From: Farysia itapuensis
Taxonomy: Eukaryota; Basidiomycota; Ustilaginomycetes; Ustilaginales; Ustilaginaceae
Length of the DNA: 64,000 bases
Assembly (NCBI GenBank): GCA_023212645.1
Contig: JALBYC010000001.1
Span: forward strand, 620,001-684,000
Reading direction: 5' to 3'
The notes beneath the pieces are model-generated. The model was not told the DNA's origin and did not search any database. It saw only the letters and a list, made by a program, of their open reading frames with translations. The translations under genes were made by a program, and so were the position numbers. The number at the start of each line of letters is the position of its first letter. The first letter of the stretch is position 1. Below are positions 1 to 9,087 of this stretch, one piece after another.

Positions 1-1
1 C

Positions 2-2233
2 ACGAAAGCAAGAGCCGCGCCACTCACCAAGATCAAGCAATTGATTGGCTTCAACGACGAGATCGTGGATGTCACTCTGCTTTCATCAGCAAACGCGACC
101 GAACTACCGCTAGAGACACATTTGGCTGTAGCGACGAACAGTCGCTCTATTCGCATATACGACTTGGCAGAATCTGCAACCACTAAAGGTATGGAGACAT
201 CTGCTGAGCTGATCATGGGACATACAGACATTGTGCTTTGCTTGGATCGGTCAACGGATATGCGACTCTTGGCTTCAGGAGCCAAAGATCACACAGCTCG
301 TATCTGGACGTGGATGCCGAGTTCTCGCCTCTCGCCTACAGACACGAGCGATACGGCCGACTCTATCGGCACAAAGGTCCCGCGTCGCAACCAAATCGAC
401 GTAGGTACCGGCCAAGAGGGCGAGTGGGTGTGCGTGGCGGTGTGCGAGGGTCACGCCGAGAGCGTTGGCGCTATCGCCTTTGCACGTCGGTCCGCGTCAC
501 CCGGCGTACCCGGAGCACCGTTCGTCGTCACTGCATCGCAAGACCGGACCATCAAAATTTGGGATTTGACACCGGTCACGGCTCTACTAGGTCCGGACTC
601 TACGAGTCTAATTCAGGGACCCATAAAGCTCAAATCGCTCTTGACACAGCGCGTTCACGAAAAGGACATCAACTGCTTAGATGTTTCGCCCAATAACGCC
701 ATGTTAGCGTCAGGATCTCAGGACAGGACGTGCAAGTTGTTTTCGCTTTCATTCACGCCTGCACCTCCCTCCAAGTCAAAGACGACATCGGCGAGCGCTA
801 GTGCAAAGATGACCGCTGTCGCTACACTGCGCGGTCACAAGCGTGGTGTATGGGCGTGCAAGTTCTCACCTGTCGATCTCGCTCTTGCTACCGCATCTGG
901 GGACAAATCGATCCGACTGTGGTCGCTCAAGGACCATACCACGGTCAAAGTCTTCGAGGGCCATACCAACTCGGTTCTCAAGCTCTCCTTTCTGACAGCT
1001 GGCATGCAATTGCTCACCTGTGCCGCTGATGGACTGGTCAAGCTGTGGAATGTGCGCGACGAAGAATGTGCAGCGACACTCGATGCGCACGAGGAGAAGA
1101 TCTGGTCCATCATCCCATCTCGTTCCGAAGCCTGGTTCGTAAGTGCAGCCGCAGACGGATGTATCACCTTCTGGAACGACCGCTCCGACGAATTGGCGGC
1201 ACAGCTGCAACAAGAAAAGGTGCAGGACGTCCAGCGCGAGCAGGACTTTAGCAACTTCCTCACTCAGAAGGACTGGAAGAATGCGATCAGCCTTGCTCTC
1301 ACGATGGCGCAACCCCGACGTCTCTTGGGTCTCTTCACGCATGTTGCCCAGTCTCGCCCCGACGTAGAACCAGCTTATGCACACAATGCAGCACACAAGA
1401 AAGGTGCATCAAAGTCAGCACGCAACAAAATTGCGATCGAGACGTCTGACGAAGAAAGCAGTGACGATGAAGACGACGGTGATATTATGATGCTGAGCGT
1501 TGCCGATTCTAGTGAGAAGGCTCTCGCTCGAGCTGGCATCTCGAACTCCTCAAATGGACGGGCAAGCAAGAATGCCGCGCCCAAATTGGATGCTGCCAAT
1601 GGCAAAAGTGGCTCTGCAGTATCGCAGTCAGAGCGCGAGAGCGACTTCTCTTCAGTCACGGGGCTGCGAGCTGTTGACGATGTGCTCGCCACGCTGCCAT
1701 CGTCGCAACTGATTCAACTACTTGGCTATGTGCGCGACTGGAACACCGTGTCGCGCAACGCACCAGTGGCACAACGAGTGCTCCATGCAGTACTGCGACA
1801 CTACTCGGCCCAAACCCTCATCGACATATTCGAATCTCATGCCACACAGCTTCGCCAAGAGCGTCTGCAACAGATTGCCGATCTCGAGTCAGGTGTCATC
1901 CCAGCATCGGATACCAAACACAAGAAGAAGAGTGTAACAAGCGCACTCGGTCCCAAGCAGGACCTTGCCTCGTTGCTCGATGGCCTGCTAGCCTACACCA
2001 CGAGGCATTTTGATCGCGCAGATCGCACGCTTATCGAAAGCTCAATGCTCGAGTACACTGTCGAAGCCATGGACACCCTGCTTGGGTTCCAGCTCGACGA
2101 AGACGAAGCCTCTGACGTTGTTGCTGAAGACGATCCCACGTTCGCCGAGCAACTCGGATCTTCAGTCTCCGTCTCCGATGACAGTGCTCAGTCTGACGAC
2201 GACGATGTAGAAATGTCGGACGCCGATGCGTAG
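2..2233 (+). CDS. UTP13: UTP13/TBL3-like WD40 protein of the small-subunit processome (5' partial)
   Basis: The frame is open to the left edge of the window, so the N-terminus is missing; 743 residues are visible. At least six WD40 repeats can be read in the first 400 residues, with GH...D..IKIWDL, GH...D.TCKLFSL and GH...D.SIRLWSL patterns. They are followed by a helical region that fits the Utp13 C-terminal domain (roughly residues 410-690). An acidic Ser/Asp-rich insert (about 490-510) and an acidic tail flank this domain. In the family, Utp13 belongs to the UTP-B subcomplex that binds nascent pre-18S rRNA in the nucleolus. The combination of WD40 repeats with the Utp13 tail separates it from generic WD proteins. 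The gene converges on the mitochondrial TyrRS gene, leaving only 59 bp between stop codons. No intron is seen in the visible part. Confidence 0.9.
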   Translation, partial: TKARAAPLTKIKQLIGFNDEIVDVTLLSSANATELPLETHLAVATNSRSIRIYDLAESATTKGMETSAELIMGHTDIVLCLDRSTDMRLLASGAKDHTARIWTWMPSSRLSPTDTSDTADSIGTKVPRRNQIDVGTGQEGEWVCVAVCEGHAESVGAIAFARRSASPGVPGAPFVVTASQDRTIKIWDLTPVTALLGPDSTSLIQGPIKLKSLLTQRVHEKDINCLDVSPNNAMLASGSQDRTCKLFSLSFTPAPPSKSKTTSASASAKMTAVATLRGHKRGVWACKFSPVDLALATASGDKSIRLWSLKDHTTVKVFEGHTNSVLKLSFLTAGMQLLTCAADGLVKLWNVRDEECAATLDAHEEKIWSIIPSRSEAWFVSAAADGCITFWNDRSDELAAQLQQEKVQDVQREQDFSNFLTQKDWKNAISLALTMAQPRRLLGLFTHVAQSRPDVEPAYAHNAAHKKGASKSARNKIAIETSDEESSDDEDDGDIMMLSVADSSEKALARAGISNSSNGRASKNAAPKLDAANGKSGSAVSQSERESDFSSVTGLRAVDDVLATLPSSQLIQLLGYVRDWNTVSRNAPVAQRVLHAVLRHYSAQTLIDIFESHATQLRQERLQQIADLESGVIPASDTKHKKKSVTSALGPKQDLASLLDGLLAYTTRHFDRADRTLIESSMLEYTVEAMDTLLGFQLDEDEASDVVAEDDPTFAEQLGSSVSVSDDSAQSDDDDVEMSDADA

Positions 2234-2292
2234 CCTCGCTTCACACAAAGCTTCTTCAACATGTGATGGTAAATTTCATGACTGACACGTAT

Positions 2293-4110
2293 TCATGGGA
2301 GGACCTTTACAATCTTCTGTGGACCTGATCTGCCCAGTTTGAGGACAAAGTACCTTGGAGGCCCTACACTTGGGTCGAAGACTTTGCGCGCGCTCCTCCC
2401 TGTTTCCACTTCGGCGCTGCTTTCATCCTCGCTTGTCGCTTCCTCGTCGAGCGTTTTGTCTTGCTTCTCTTGCGGCAGATTCTGGCTGGGTGGTGGCAGA
2501 CTCGTCAGCAAATGTCTTTCTGTGACGAGGACGTCAACAATGTTTCGCACATCATGTGCCGGGATCTTTCGGTTGTTGAGATAGACGGCTCCATTGAGCA
2601 AAAGACGCTTCGCCTCTGTCCGACTTTTGACGTGAAATAGCTGGATGAGTAGCTTTGGTAAGTCGTGAGTCTTGATGATCTCGGTCCAGGAGAGTGGCAC
2701 AACAAGACCAGGCTCAGCTTCGAGCAATGACAAGTCGAGATTTTGAAGGCTGTCATCATCGTGCACGGCTTGCGTCCGTGCACCTAACTTCTTGGGTGGC
2801 TCAACTTTGGGTGTTGCGGCTATTTGTGCTTGGTACAGAGCTTCTGTGATGGATTCACATTTTTGAGCGGCTTCGTTGCCACGAATCAGGGTCGTGAGGT
2901 GAACTGCCAGAAGTCGTTGAGCTTTGCGTGCTTTTCGAGCCGGTCGACTGATTTTGCATTCACGCACGACGTTAAGGATTTGCTCCAACGGTAGAAGCGT
3001 AAGCGTCAACAGATAGCGCTCAATATCTTCGTCAGTTGTGCGCAGGAAGAACTGGTAAAAGTCCAGATCCGAGGTCATCTCTGGGTCGAGCCAGACAGCG
3101 TTTCCAGCCGACTTGCCAAACTTTTCGCCCGTAGAGGTGGTCAGCAGCGGCGTTGTGAGGCCATAAGCAGGCTGCTCCCTGAAGTCGGGGCTTGTGCGTC
3201 GAATCAAGTCGATGCCAGCCATGATGTTGCCCAATTGATCTGATCCGCCAATTTGCATGGAACACGAATGCGTTTTGTGAAGGTAGGCAAAGTCATTTGC
3301 TTGCAACAACTGGTACGAAAATTCTGTGAACGACATTCCGGTTGATGACGACTTGGCATCTTTTCCCTTGTCTTGATCGACATTGAGCCTTGAAGCGACA
3401 CTTTCGCGGTTGAGCATGGTGGTCATTCTAGCCTGTCGGCCAACCGTTGAGAGGAAGTCGAGCAGAGTGAGGCCGGAAGTCCACTCATAATTGTTGAGCA
3501 ATATAGCACGCATACCCAGTTGTGTGCCTTGTTCTTCTCCTGTCTCTGTTGATGCGGTTCTTGACCCTTCGCCATCGGGCGTGCTCCCATCGATACCTGC
3601 ATAGTACTCTTCAAGGTTGCGAAAGATCCGTCGAAGTTGTGCGGTGATACCCGAAATGTTGGTTCGAAGCGTTTCTTGGTCAAGAGCATTACGCTCGGTT
3701 GAGCGACCACTGGGATCTCCTATACTTCCGGTGGCTCCACCGACCAGCACAATTGGTCTGTGGCCCCATCGAGCAAAATGGGCGAGCGTTAGTAGAGGTA
3801 ACAGGTTTCCTACATGAAGGGAGGCTGCACTGGGATCCACGCCGGAGTACACTGAGCAGGCCGATTCATTAAGATGTCCGCGGATACCACGTGAGGTAAG
3901 CGTGTGTACCATGCCACGTCTTTCGAGATGCTCCAAGAGGTCCGTGTTCTCATCTGCCAAGACGTCTTCCCGAACGCTGAACCGCAATGGCGTGGTAGAG
4001 AAGTAGACCCGGTGTAGGATTCCGCCAAGACAAGTGCTGCGTCCTAAGCACCGCACATTGCCTGTGAGCGGTCCACAGCCTCGCCGAGGCAAGCAGACCC
4101 TGGTCCACAT
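2293..4110 (-). CDS. MSY1: Mitochondrial tyrosyl-tRNA synthetase
   Basis: This 605-residue class I synthetase charges tRNA-Tyr. The HIGH-type motif appears as SLHVGN near residue 98, followed by the GG.TG.IGDPSGR loop of bacterial and mitochondrial TyrRS. The KMSKS equivalent is KFGKS near residue 330. An S4-like RNA-binding segment (KLLIQLFHVKSRTEAKRLLL, about 490-530) closes the protein. The first 45 residues are rich in Arg, Cys and Leu with no acidic residue before about position 48, as expected for a mitochondrial presequence. The ATG at 4110 is therefore kept as the start. Compared with bacterial TyrRS (about 420 residues) it carries extra Ser/Glu-rich stretches, one between the catalytic motifs and one near the C-terminus. 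It is transcribed in the same direction as NUG1 upstream. Confidence 0.93.
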   Translation of the reverse strand: MWTRVCLPRRGCGPLTGNVRCLGRSTCLGGILHRVYFSTTPLRFSVREDVLADENTDLLEHLERRGMVHTLTSRGIRGHLNESACSVYSGVDPSAASLHVGNLLPLLTLAHFARWGHRPIVLVGGATGSIGDPSGRSTERNALDQETLRTNISGITAQLRRIFRNLEEYYAGIDGSTPDGEGSRTASTETGEEQGTQLGMRAILLNNYEWTSGLTLLDFLSTVGRQARMTTMLNRESVASRLNVDQDKGKDAKSSSTGMSFTEFSYQLLQANDFAYLHKTHSCSMQIGGSDQLGNIMAGIDLIRRTSPDFREQPAYGLTTPLLTTSTGEKFGKSAGNAVWLDPEMTSDLDFYQFFLRTTDEDIERYLLTLTLLPLEQILNVVRECKISRPARKARKAQRLLAVHLTTLIRGNEAAQKCESITEALYQAQIAATPKVEPPKKLGARTQAVHDDDSLQNLDLSLLEAEPGLVVPLSWTEIIKTHDLPKLLIQLFHVKSRTEAKRLLLNGAVYLNNRKIPAHDVRNIVDVLVTERHLLTSLPPPSQNLPQEKQDKTLDEEATSEDESSAEVETGRSARKVFDPSVGPPRYFVLKLGRSGPQKIVKVLP

Positions 4111-4709
4111 GTCCAGACTCTAGACAGACTTTCGCCGAGCAACAAGAAGAAGAAGAAGCAGAGGCTCACAGCACGAAGAGGCCCAAATTTTTTCGGAAAC
4201 CGGAAATCGGAACACGCTCTCTCCAAGCTCGAAGACACAAGTAGTTCCCACAACCACACCACCGACTACAGTGCATGCATACTTGCAGTTCCACACAGAT
4301 CCACACAGATCATGCAAAGCACAGGCTCATGATCCCACTCCTGGTAGGAGTAGCGGGAAGTATGTTTGCGGAAAGCTCGGAAGAGCTCACCTTGAGGCAC
4401 TGACTCGATACAATGAATGGACTCGCTGCTACAGTCACTGTATATTCTCTCAGCCTCTTGGTGGCTCTCTGATTGAAGCAGGCTCATCTCATTGTCGCTT
4501 GCGGCTTATTGCGCCCGGGCCCAATCGTGCGCATCTCAAATGTCAACGTTCAACTGTGACTTCTCTTTTGCACTCAGAACCTTTGCTCCTTCGCATCTTA
4601 CCTCACGATTCCATGTGGAAGTATCATGAAAATGTCCAAAGGCTCAAGCATTGAGAGGCTAAAACTTGTGATACGGTGCCTGACGTGGATTCGCTTTATT
4701 AGACACGTG
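4111..4709. other. Intergenic region between NUG1 and MSY1
   Basis: These 599 bp between two minus-strand genes should hold the MSY1 promoter and the NUG1 3' end. A perfect 10-bp tandem duplication (CCACACAGAT twice) lies at 4291-4310 and a GAA/AAG-rich run at about 4147-4161. Short open frames exist on both strands, but none shows a recognisable family, and no tRNA-like fold was found. Confidence 0.5.
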
Positions 4710-6998
4710 CTACAACTCAACTTCAAATTCCTCTAGCGGCACAACTTTTGCGTCCTTTGAGGATGCCGTGACATTGTCTTGTTCATCTTCGTCGTCTTCG
4801 TCTTGCGCCAACATGAGGACGTCGAACATGCTGCCAGTCTTCGTCGGTACCTTGGATCGATGTGACGTCGTTGTGCTTCCTTTGTCCGAGGTGCTCGCCA
4901 TGGGCTGCGGGACGGACCCGAACATGCCAGTCATGCCTTTGCCTTGCACTGGGGCAGAAGTAGTCGATTCTTCTGCGTCGCCCAAGGCTGCGTCTTGCTC
5001 AAACATACCTGCCAGGCCAGCAGTCGACCGTTGTGCCCGCTTCTTGAGCTTCTTCAGTCTCTGACGCTGAGTGGACGTAGGGACGGCCATGTGTGACAGT
5101 TCTGACGTTGAGAATGCTAGTCCCAGCTCGGAAACCCGCTTGCCAGGTCCAGAGGGGCTTGCAGAAGAGATAAATGTGAAATCAGCTTGCGGTGGCGGAT
5201 GAAGGCCATGGGTTGAACCCTGTATTTCGTGTGGCTCGTCTTCACCAACATCGCTGTCCGATTCATGCTCGCTTGCTTCGTCGTCGGAATCGGATTCTGA
5301 GTCGAATCCTCGTGTACGCTTTCCGAGTGTTGACTGTCGCGAAGTGTCACCTTGAGGCTCGACTGGAACGTGATCATCGATGATGTTTTCAGCCTCGGAT
5401 GTGCCCTCATCTTCTGCAAATCGAGGAGCGGGTGCATCAGCGAGATCAGCGGTGAAACCGGTTCCACGAGAAATGCCATTCACCCCAAACACTTCGGCGT
5501 CTGCTTCACCCAGAAGGGCAGCAAGATCAAAGGCCTCGCTAAACTGTGGCACGATGAGGGTAGTCTGTTCGAGGTTCGTCTGCAAAGTGGTATCATCCGT
5601 AGAGGCCGGTTTGTCGCTCACCTGCTCTGAGTCAATCTCCTTTCTCGACGAAAGAATAGCGGATCGATGGAGAGCAGGAGGCTGTGTATAGTATTGTATG
5701 CGACCGATGTTCCAATCGTGAAGTACTGACCTAGCAGTACCCTCGATGTCGATCTTACCACCACGAGCTAAGCGACCCCGATTGATAGCAATACGCATCA
5801 GCAAATCTTGCGCGTCGTTTGCTTGAAAGAAGTCGAGCCCGTACACTTGACAAAGATGTTCAGGCTCAACGCGAGCCATGATCGCTTCCACCGGCGTGAT
5901 GGGATCTTGCACTAGCTCCACTTTGACCACGTTTCTTAGCAGCGCTGATTGACGTCTTTGTTGTACCTCGGCTGGTGAAAGGCCCAACGCTTGGGCTCCG
6001 GCTGCCGACTCGTCCGAGAACACGATTCCGGGACAATCAAGAAGGCGTACACTTTTGTCAAGCATAACGCTTTGCACGACCTTGGTGTGTCCAGGCGTAG
6101 AAGCGACGCTGCATACTCTTGCCCGTTTCAGCGAGTTGATCACTGACGACTTGCCCACATTTGGAGCGCCAAAGACACCTACAGCAATTGACGTCTTCAT
6201 ATTGAGGTTTCTCGAGTAGTTCTTGATGAGTTGCAGCAAAGCTCCGGCACCGATTGCTTCGGAGCCCCCTTGAATGGAAGTTGCATCACTGCTACTGGTC
6301 GAGGTGCTTTTACTGCCTTTGGAGTAGACAGAGCTAGCTCCTTGACTTAGGTTGTTGCGCTGCGATTGCGTCGATGCTTTGAAAGCTAGAGTTGGAAAGT
6401 CGTGACGCAAGTACTTGAGCCACGCTTCTACATTTGCCTTTGGTACCAGGTCGATCTTGTTGAGAATCAGGACAACCTTTTTGCCGGCACGCATCAACAT
6501 TGTCTCGGCCTCCAGGGACCTACAACCAAGCGGGTCGCGAGCATCTAGCACCTCGAGCAGAACGTCTGCATTATCCATAACTTTTCGGAGCTCTTTCATG
6601 TAGGCTTTGATGGAAGAATCTCGCTTGCCCGTAAGCGTGGGATCCAGTTCTTGTGTAGGGGCCTCTGGAAGGGGCAAGTTTTCGACAAGGTCGTCATTGT
6701 AGCTGCTCCGCAAAGCTGCCTTGCCGGCCATCTTCTTGATGCCCATAGCTAGAGGAATCGGGTCTGAATCTACATCCATGCTACTGCTACCGGCACGTTG
6801 CTGTTGTTCCTGCTTGAGCTGCTGTTGACGGGCTTTGCCTCGAAGAACCAGACTAGCGTACGAGTTCTTACTGAAGACAATGCTGGCATTGGAGCTCTGT
6901 TTGCTGACGGAACTGCCGCCGCTTTTGAGCTGATCTGACTCCAGACCATACTTGGTCTTTTTGCGGGTCTGTCGGTCTTCCTTCCTCCGCTTGACCAT
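4710..6998 (-). CDS. NUG1: Nug1/GNL3-like nucleolar GTPase for 60S ribosome biogenesis
   Basis: This 762-residue protein has the circularly permuted GTPase order. The G4 motif LNKID (about residue 180) comes first, then G1 GAPNVGKSS (about 280), then G3 DCPGI (about 322). The N-terminus is a Lys/Arg-rich segment of the Grn1/nucleostemin type. The frame extends 24 codons further upstream, but the ATG at 6998 opens directly on this basic segment and is preferred. The C-terminal third is acidic and Ser-rich with basic patches, and ends in Asp/Glu runs. Family members (yeast Nug1, pombe Grn1, human nucleostemin) act in nucleolar assembly and export of pre-60S particles. It is divergent from ILV1 with 169 bp between starts, a likely shared promoter. 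Nog2 is the main alternative, but the N-terminal Grn1-like motif favours Nug1. Confidence 0.85.
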   Translation of the reverse strand: MVKRRKEDRQTRKKTKYGLESDQLKSGGSSVSKQSSNASIVFSKNSYASLVLRGKARQQQLKQEQQQRAGSSSMDVDSDPIPLAMGIKKMAGKAALRSSYNDDLVENLPLPEAPTQELDPTLTGKRDSSIKAYMKELRKVMDNADVLLEVLDARDPLGCRSLEAETMLMRAGKKVVLILNKIDLVPKANVEAWLKYLRHDFPTLAFKASTQSQRNNLSQGASSVYSKGSKSTSTSSSDATSIQGGSEAIGAGALLQLIKNYSRNLNMKTSIAVGVFGAPNVGKSSVINSLKRARVCSVASTPGHTKVVQSVMLDKSVRLLDCPGIVFSDESAAGAQALGLSPAEVQQRRQSALLRNVVKVELVQDPITPVEAIMARVEPEHLCQVYGLDFFQANDAQDLLMRIAINRGRLARGGKIDIEGTARSVLHDWNIGRIQYYTQPPALHRSAILSSRKEIDSEQVSDKPASTDDTTLQTNLEQTTLIVPQFSEAFDLAALLGEADAEVFGVNGISRGTGFTADLADAPAPRFAEDEGTSEAENIIDDHVPVEPQGDTSRQSTLGKRTRGFDSESDSDDEASEHESDSDVGEDEPHEIQGSTHGLHPPPQADFTFISSASPSGPGKRVSELGLAFSTSELSHMAVPTSTQRQRLKKLKKRAQRSTAGLAGMFEQDAALGDAEESTTSAPVQGKGMTGMFGSVPQPMASTSDKGSTTTSHRSKVPTKTGSMFDVLMLAQDEDDEDEQDNVTASSKDAKVVPLEEFEVEL

Positions 6999-7167
6999 CT
7001 TGCTTGACCGTATGGAACAGAGCTTGCGAGAACAGGCAGGGTCCAAGAAGGAAAAAATTGCGAAAGTCAAAATTTGGAACAGTCAAGCTTACGTGATCAT
7101 CTTTTTGCTATGACTCCTGCCAACTTCCAGCCAGTCTTCTCACGCCTATAGAACCACAGGAGCAATC

Positions 7168-9030
7168 ATGTCGACGACGTCAATGGCTGCAGCATACCTG
7201 GCTGGGCCATTTCCGTCCGGAAATGCGTTGATGGAGAACGATGTGGCGCCATCGGTCCCTCCTACTCCATCAGAGGAGAATAGGCCTCCTGTTCACCTCT
7301 ACCAAGACTTGCCCAAGTACCTGATGCAGGCAGACAACACCCCAGACTACTTGCGCATGATCCTCAATGCCGAGATCTACGATCTTGTCAAGCAGACACC
7401 GCTGCAGCCCGCTGTCAATCTGTCCACCAAGCTTGGCTGTCAAGTGCTGCTGAAACGAGAAGACTTGCAGCCTGTCTTCAGCTTCAAGCTGCGAGGTGCC
7501 TTCAACATGATGCGTCAGCTCGAACCAGACCAGAAGTGGAAGGGCGTTATTGCTTGCTCAGCAGGTAATCACGCGCAAGGCGTGGCTATGGCAGGTGCCC
7601 ATCTCAGTGTACCATGCACTATTGTCATGCCCAAGGGTACACCAACCATCAAGACCGCGAACGTCAAACGTTTGGGCGCTAAAGTAGTCCTGTTTGGACA
7701 AGACTTTGATGAAGCGAAAGCGGAGTGCACACGTCTGTCGGAAGCATATGGGCTCAAGATCATCCCGCCATTCGACCACCCGAATGTCATTGCTGGACAG
7801 GGCACTATTGGAGTCGAAATCTCGAGGCAGACAGATATGATGAACGTCGACGCTGTGTTCTGCTGTGTTGGCGGCGGTGGATTGTTGGCTGGCGTCGCGG
7901 CATACATCAAACGTATTGCACCACCTCACGTCAAAGTCATTGGCGTCGAAACATTTGACGGAGACGCACTCGCACAGTCCCTCGAGGCTGGTCGCAGAGT
8001 GCTCTTGAACGAAGTCGGCCTCTTCAGTGACGGCACAGCGGTCCGCATTGTTGGAGAGGAATGCTTCCGTGTCTGCCGACAACACGTCGATGGTGTTGTA
8101 CGAGTCAGCAACGATGAGATCTGTGCGGCCATCAAGGACATTTTCGAAGATACCCGTAGCATTCCTGAGCCGGCCGGTGCGCTGGCTGTCGCCGGTATGA
8201 AGCGATATGCTGCTCAGCATGGCTTGCTCGGCAGCGGCAAAACATTTGTGGGTCTCGTATCCGGCGCAAACATGAACTTTTCGCGCCTGCGCTTTGTCGC
8301 AGAACGCGCAGACCTTGGCGAGAACAAAGAGGTGCTTCTCAGTGTCGAGATCCCTGAAACACCCGGCTCGTTCCTCAGACTGCACAGTCACATCAACCCG
8401 AGATCTGTAACCGAATTCAGCTACCGATACAACTCCAAGGACAAAGCACAGATCTTCCTTTCCTTCCTCCTCAACGGCACAAATGCGACACCCGCCAACA
8501 CATCTGACACTGCGACAGCGGCACCGAATGGATCGTCTCTTCCAGTTCCTGACCCAGTGATCGCCCAGGCGCAGGCTAGCCTGAATGCAACTGCTACTCT
8601 GCCATCCGACCCTGCGCAGCTTGCCGATGCTCTCTCTGCAGCGAGCAGCACCGAGCTGCAGGACATCATCGCAGCACTCACCGCAGAAGGAATGAGCGCC
8701 ATCGATATCTCCCGCGATGAAGTCTCCAAATCCCACATGCGGTATCTCGTCGGCGGCAAGACGGACGTGCAGAACGAGCGCATCTTCCGCTTCGAGTTCC
8801 CAGAACGTCCCGGCGCCCTGCGCAAGTTCCTCGTCGGTTTGCAGAGCGAGTGGAACGTCAGTCTCTTCCACTACCGAAACCACGGCGCCGATCTCGGTAA
8901 AGTCCTGGTCGGTATCCAAGTCGATCCCTCACAATACCCACAATTCGATCAATTTCTGCAAGACTTGCGCTACACCTACCACGAAGAGACACACAACCCC
9001 GTCATTCAGCGCTTCATGAAGGCCGACTAA
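7168..9030 (+). CDS. ILV1: Threonine dehydratase (threonine deaminase), isoleucine pathway
   Basis: This 620-residue PLP enzyme converts threonine to 2-oxobutyrate, the first committed step of isoleucine synthesis. The PLP-binding lysine sits in SFKLRGAF (about residue 108), and the glycine-rich phosphate loop GGGGLLAG follows near 236. Two ACT-like regulatory segments fill the C-terminus: one begins with [15 protein letters not shown] (about 392), the other with [15 protein letters not shown] (about 538). This arrangement is typical of isoleucine-inhibited biosynthetic enzymes. Between the two lies an unusual Ala/Thr/Ser-rich insert of about 70 residues. Fungal Ilv1 is mitochondrial, but the first 40 residues here are not a strong presequence (few basic residues, several acidic ones). 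It ends 57 bp from the convergent ABC transporter gene. Confidence 0.95.
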   Translation: MSTTSMAAAYLAGPFPSGNALMENDVAPSVPPTPSEENRPPVHLYQDLPKYLMQADNTPDYLRMILNAEIYDLVKQTPLQPAVNLSTKLGCQVLLKREDLQPVFSFKLRGAFNMMRQLEPDQKWKGVIACSAGNHAQGVAMAGAHLSVPCTIVMPKGTPTIKTANVKRLGAKVVLFGQDFDEAKAECTRLSEAYGLKIIPPFDHPNVIAGQGTIGVEISRQTDMMNVDAVFCCVGGGGLLAGVAAYIKRIAPPHVKVIGVETFDGDALAQSLEAGRRVLLNEVGLFSDGTAVRIVGEECFRVCRQHVDGVVRVSNDEICAAIKDIFEDTRSIPEPAGALAVAGMKRYAAQHGLLGSGKTFVGLVSGANMNFSRLRFVAERADLGENKEVLLSVEIPETPGSFLRLHSHINPRSVTEFSYRYNSKDKAQIFLSFLLNGTNATPANTSDTATAAPNGSSLPVPDPVIAQAQASLNATATLPSDPAQLADALSAASSTELQDIIAALTAEGMSAIDISRDEVSKSHMRYLVGGKTDVQNERIFRFEFPERPGALRKFLVGLQSEWNVSLFHYRNHGADLGKVLVGIQVDPSQYPQFDQFLQDLRYTYHEETHNPVIQRFMKAD

Positions 9031-9087
9031 AACGCACTCAACATGTATTCGTCACCAAAAGGTATGCTATCTAAAGTAATCTAAGAG

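Noticed and set aside
7558..8919. Long minus-strand open frame (453 codons) opposite ILV1
   Set aside because: The plus strand is an unmistakable threonine dehydratase. The antisense frame has no family resemblance and follows from codon bias.
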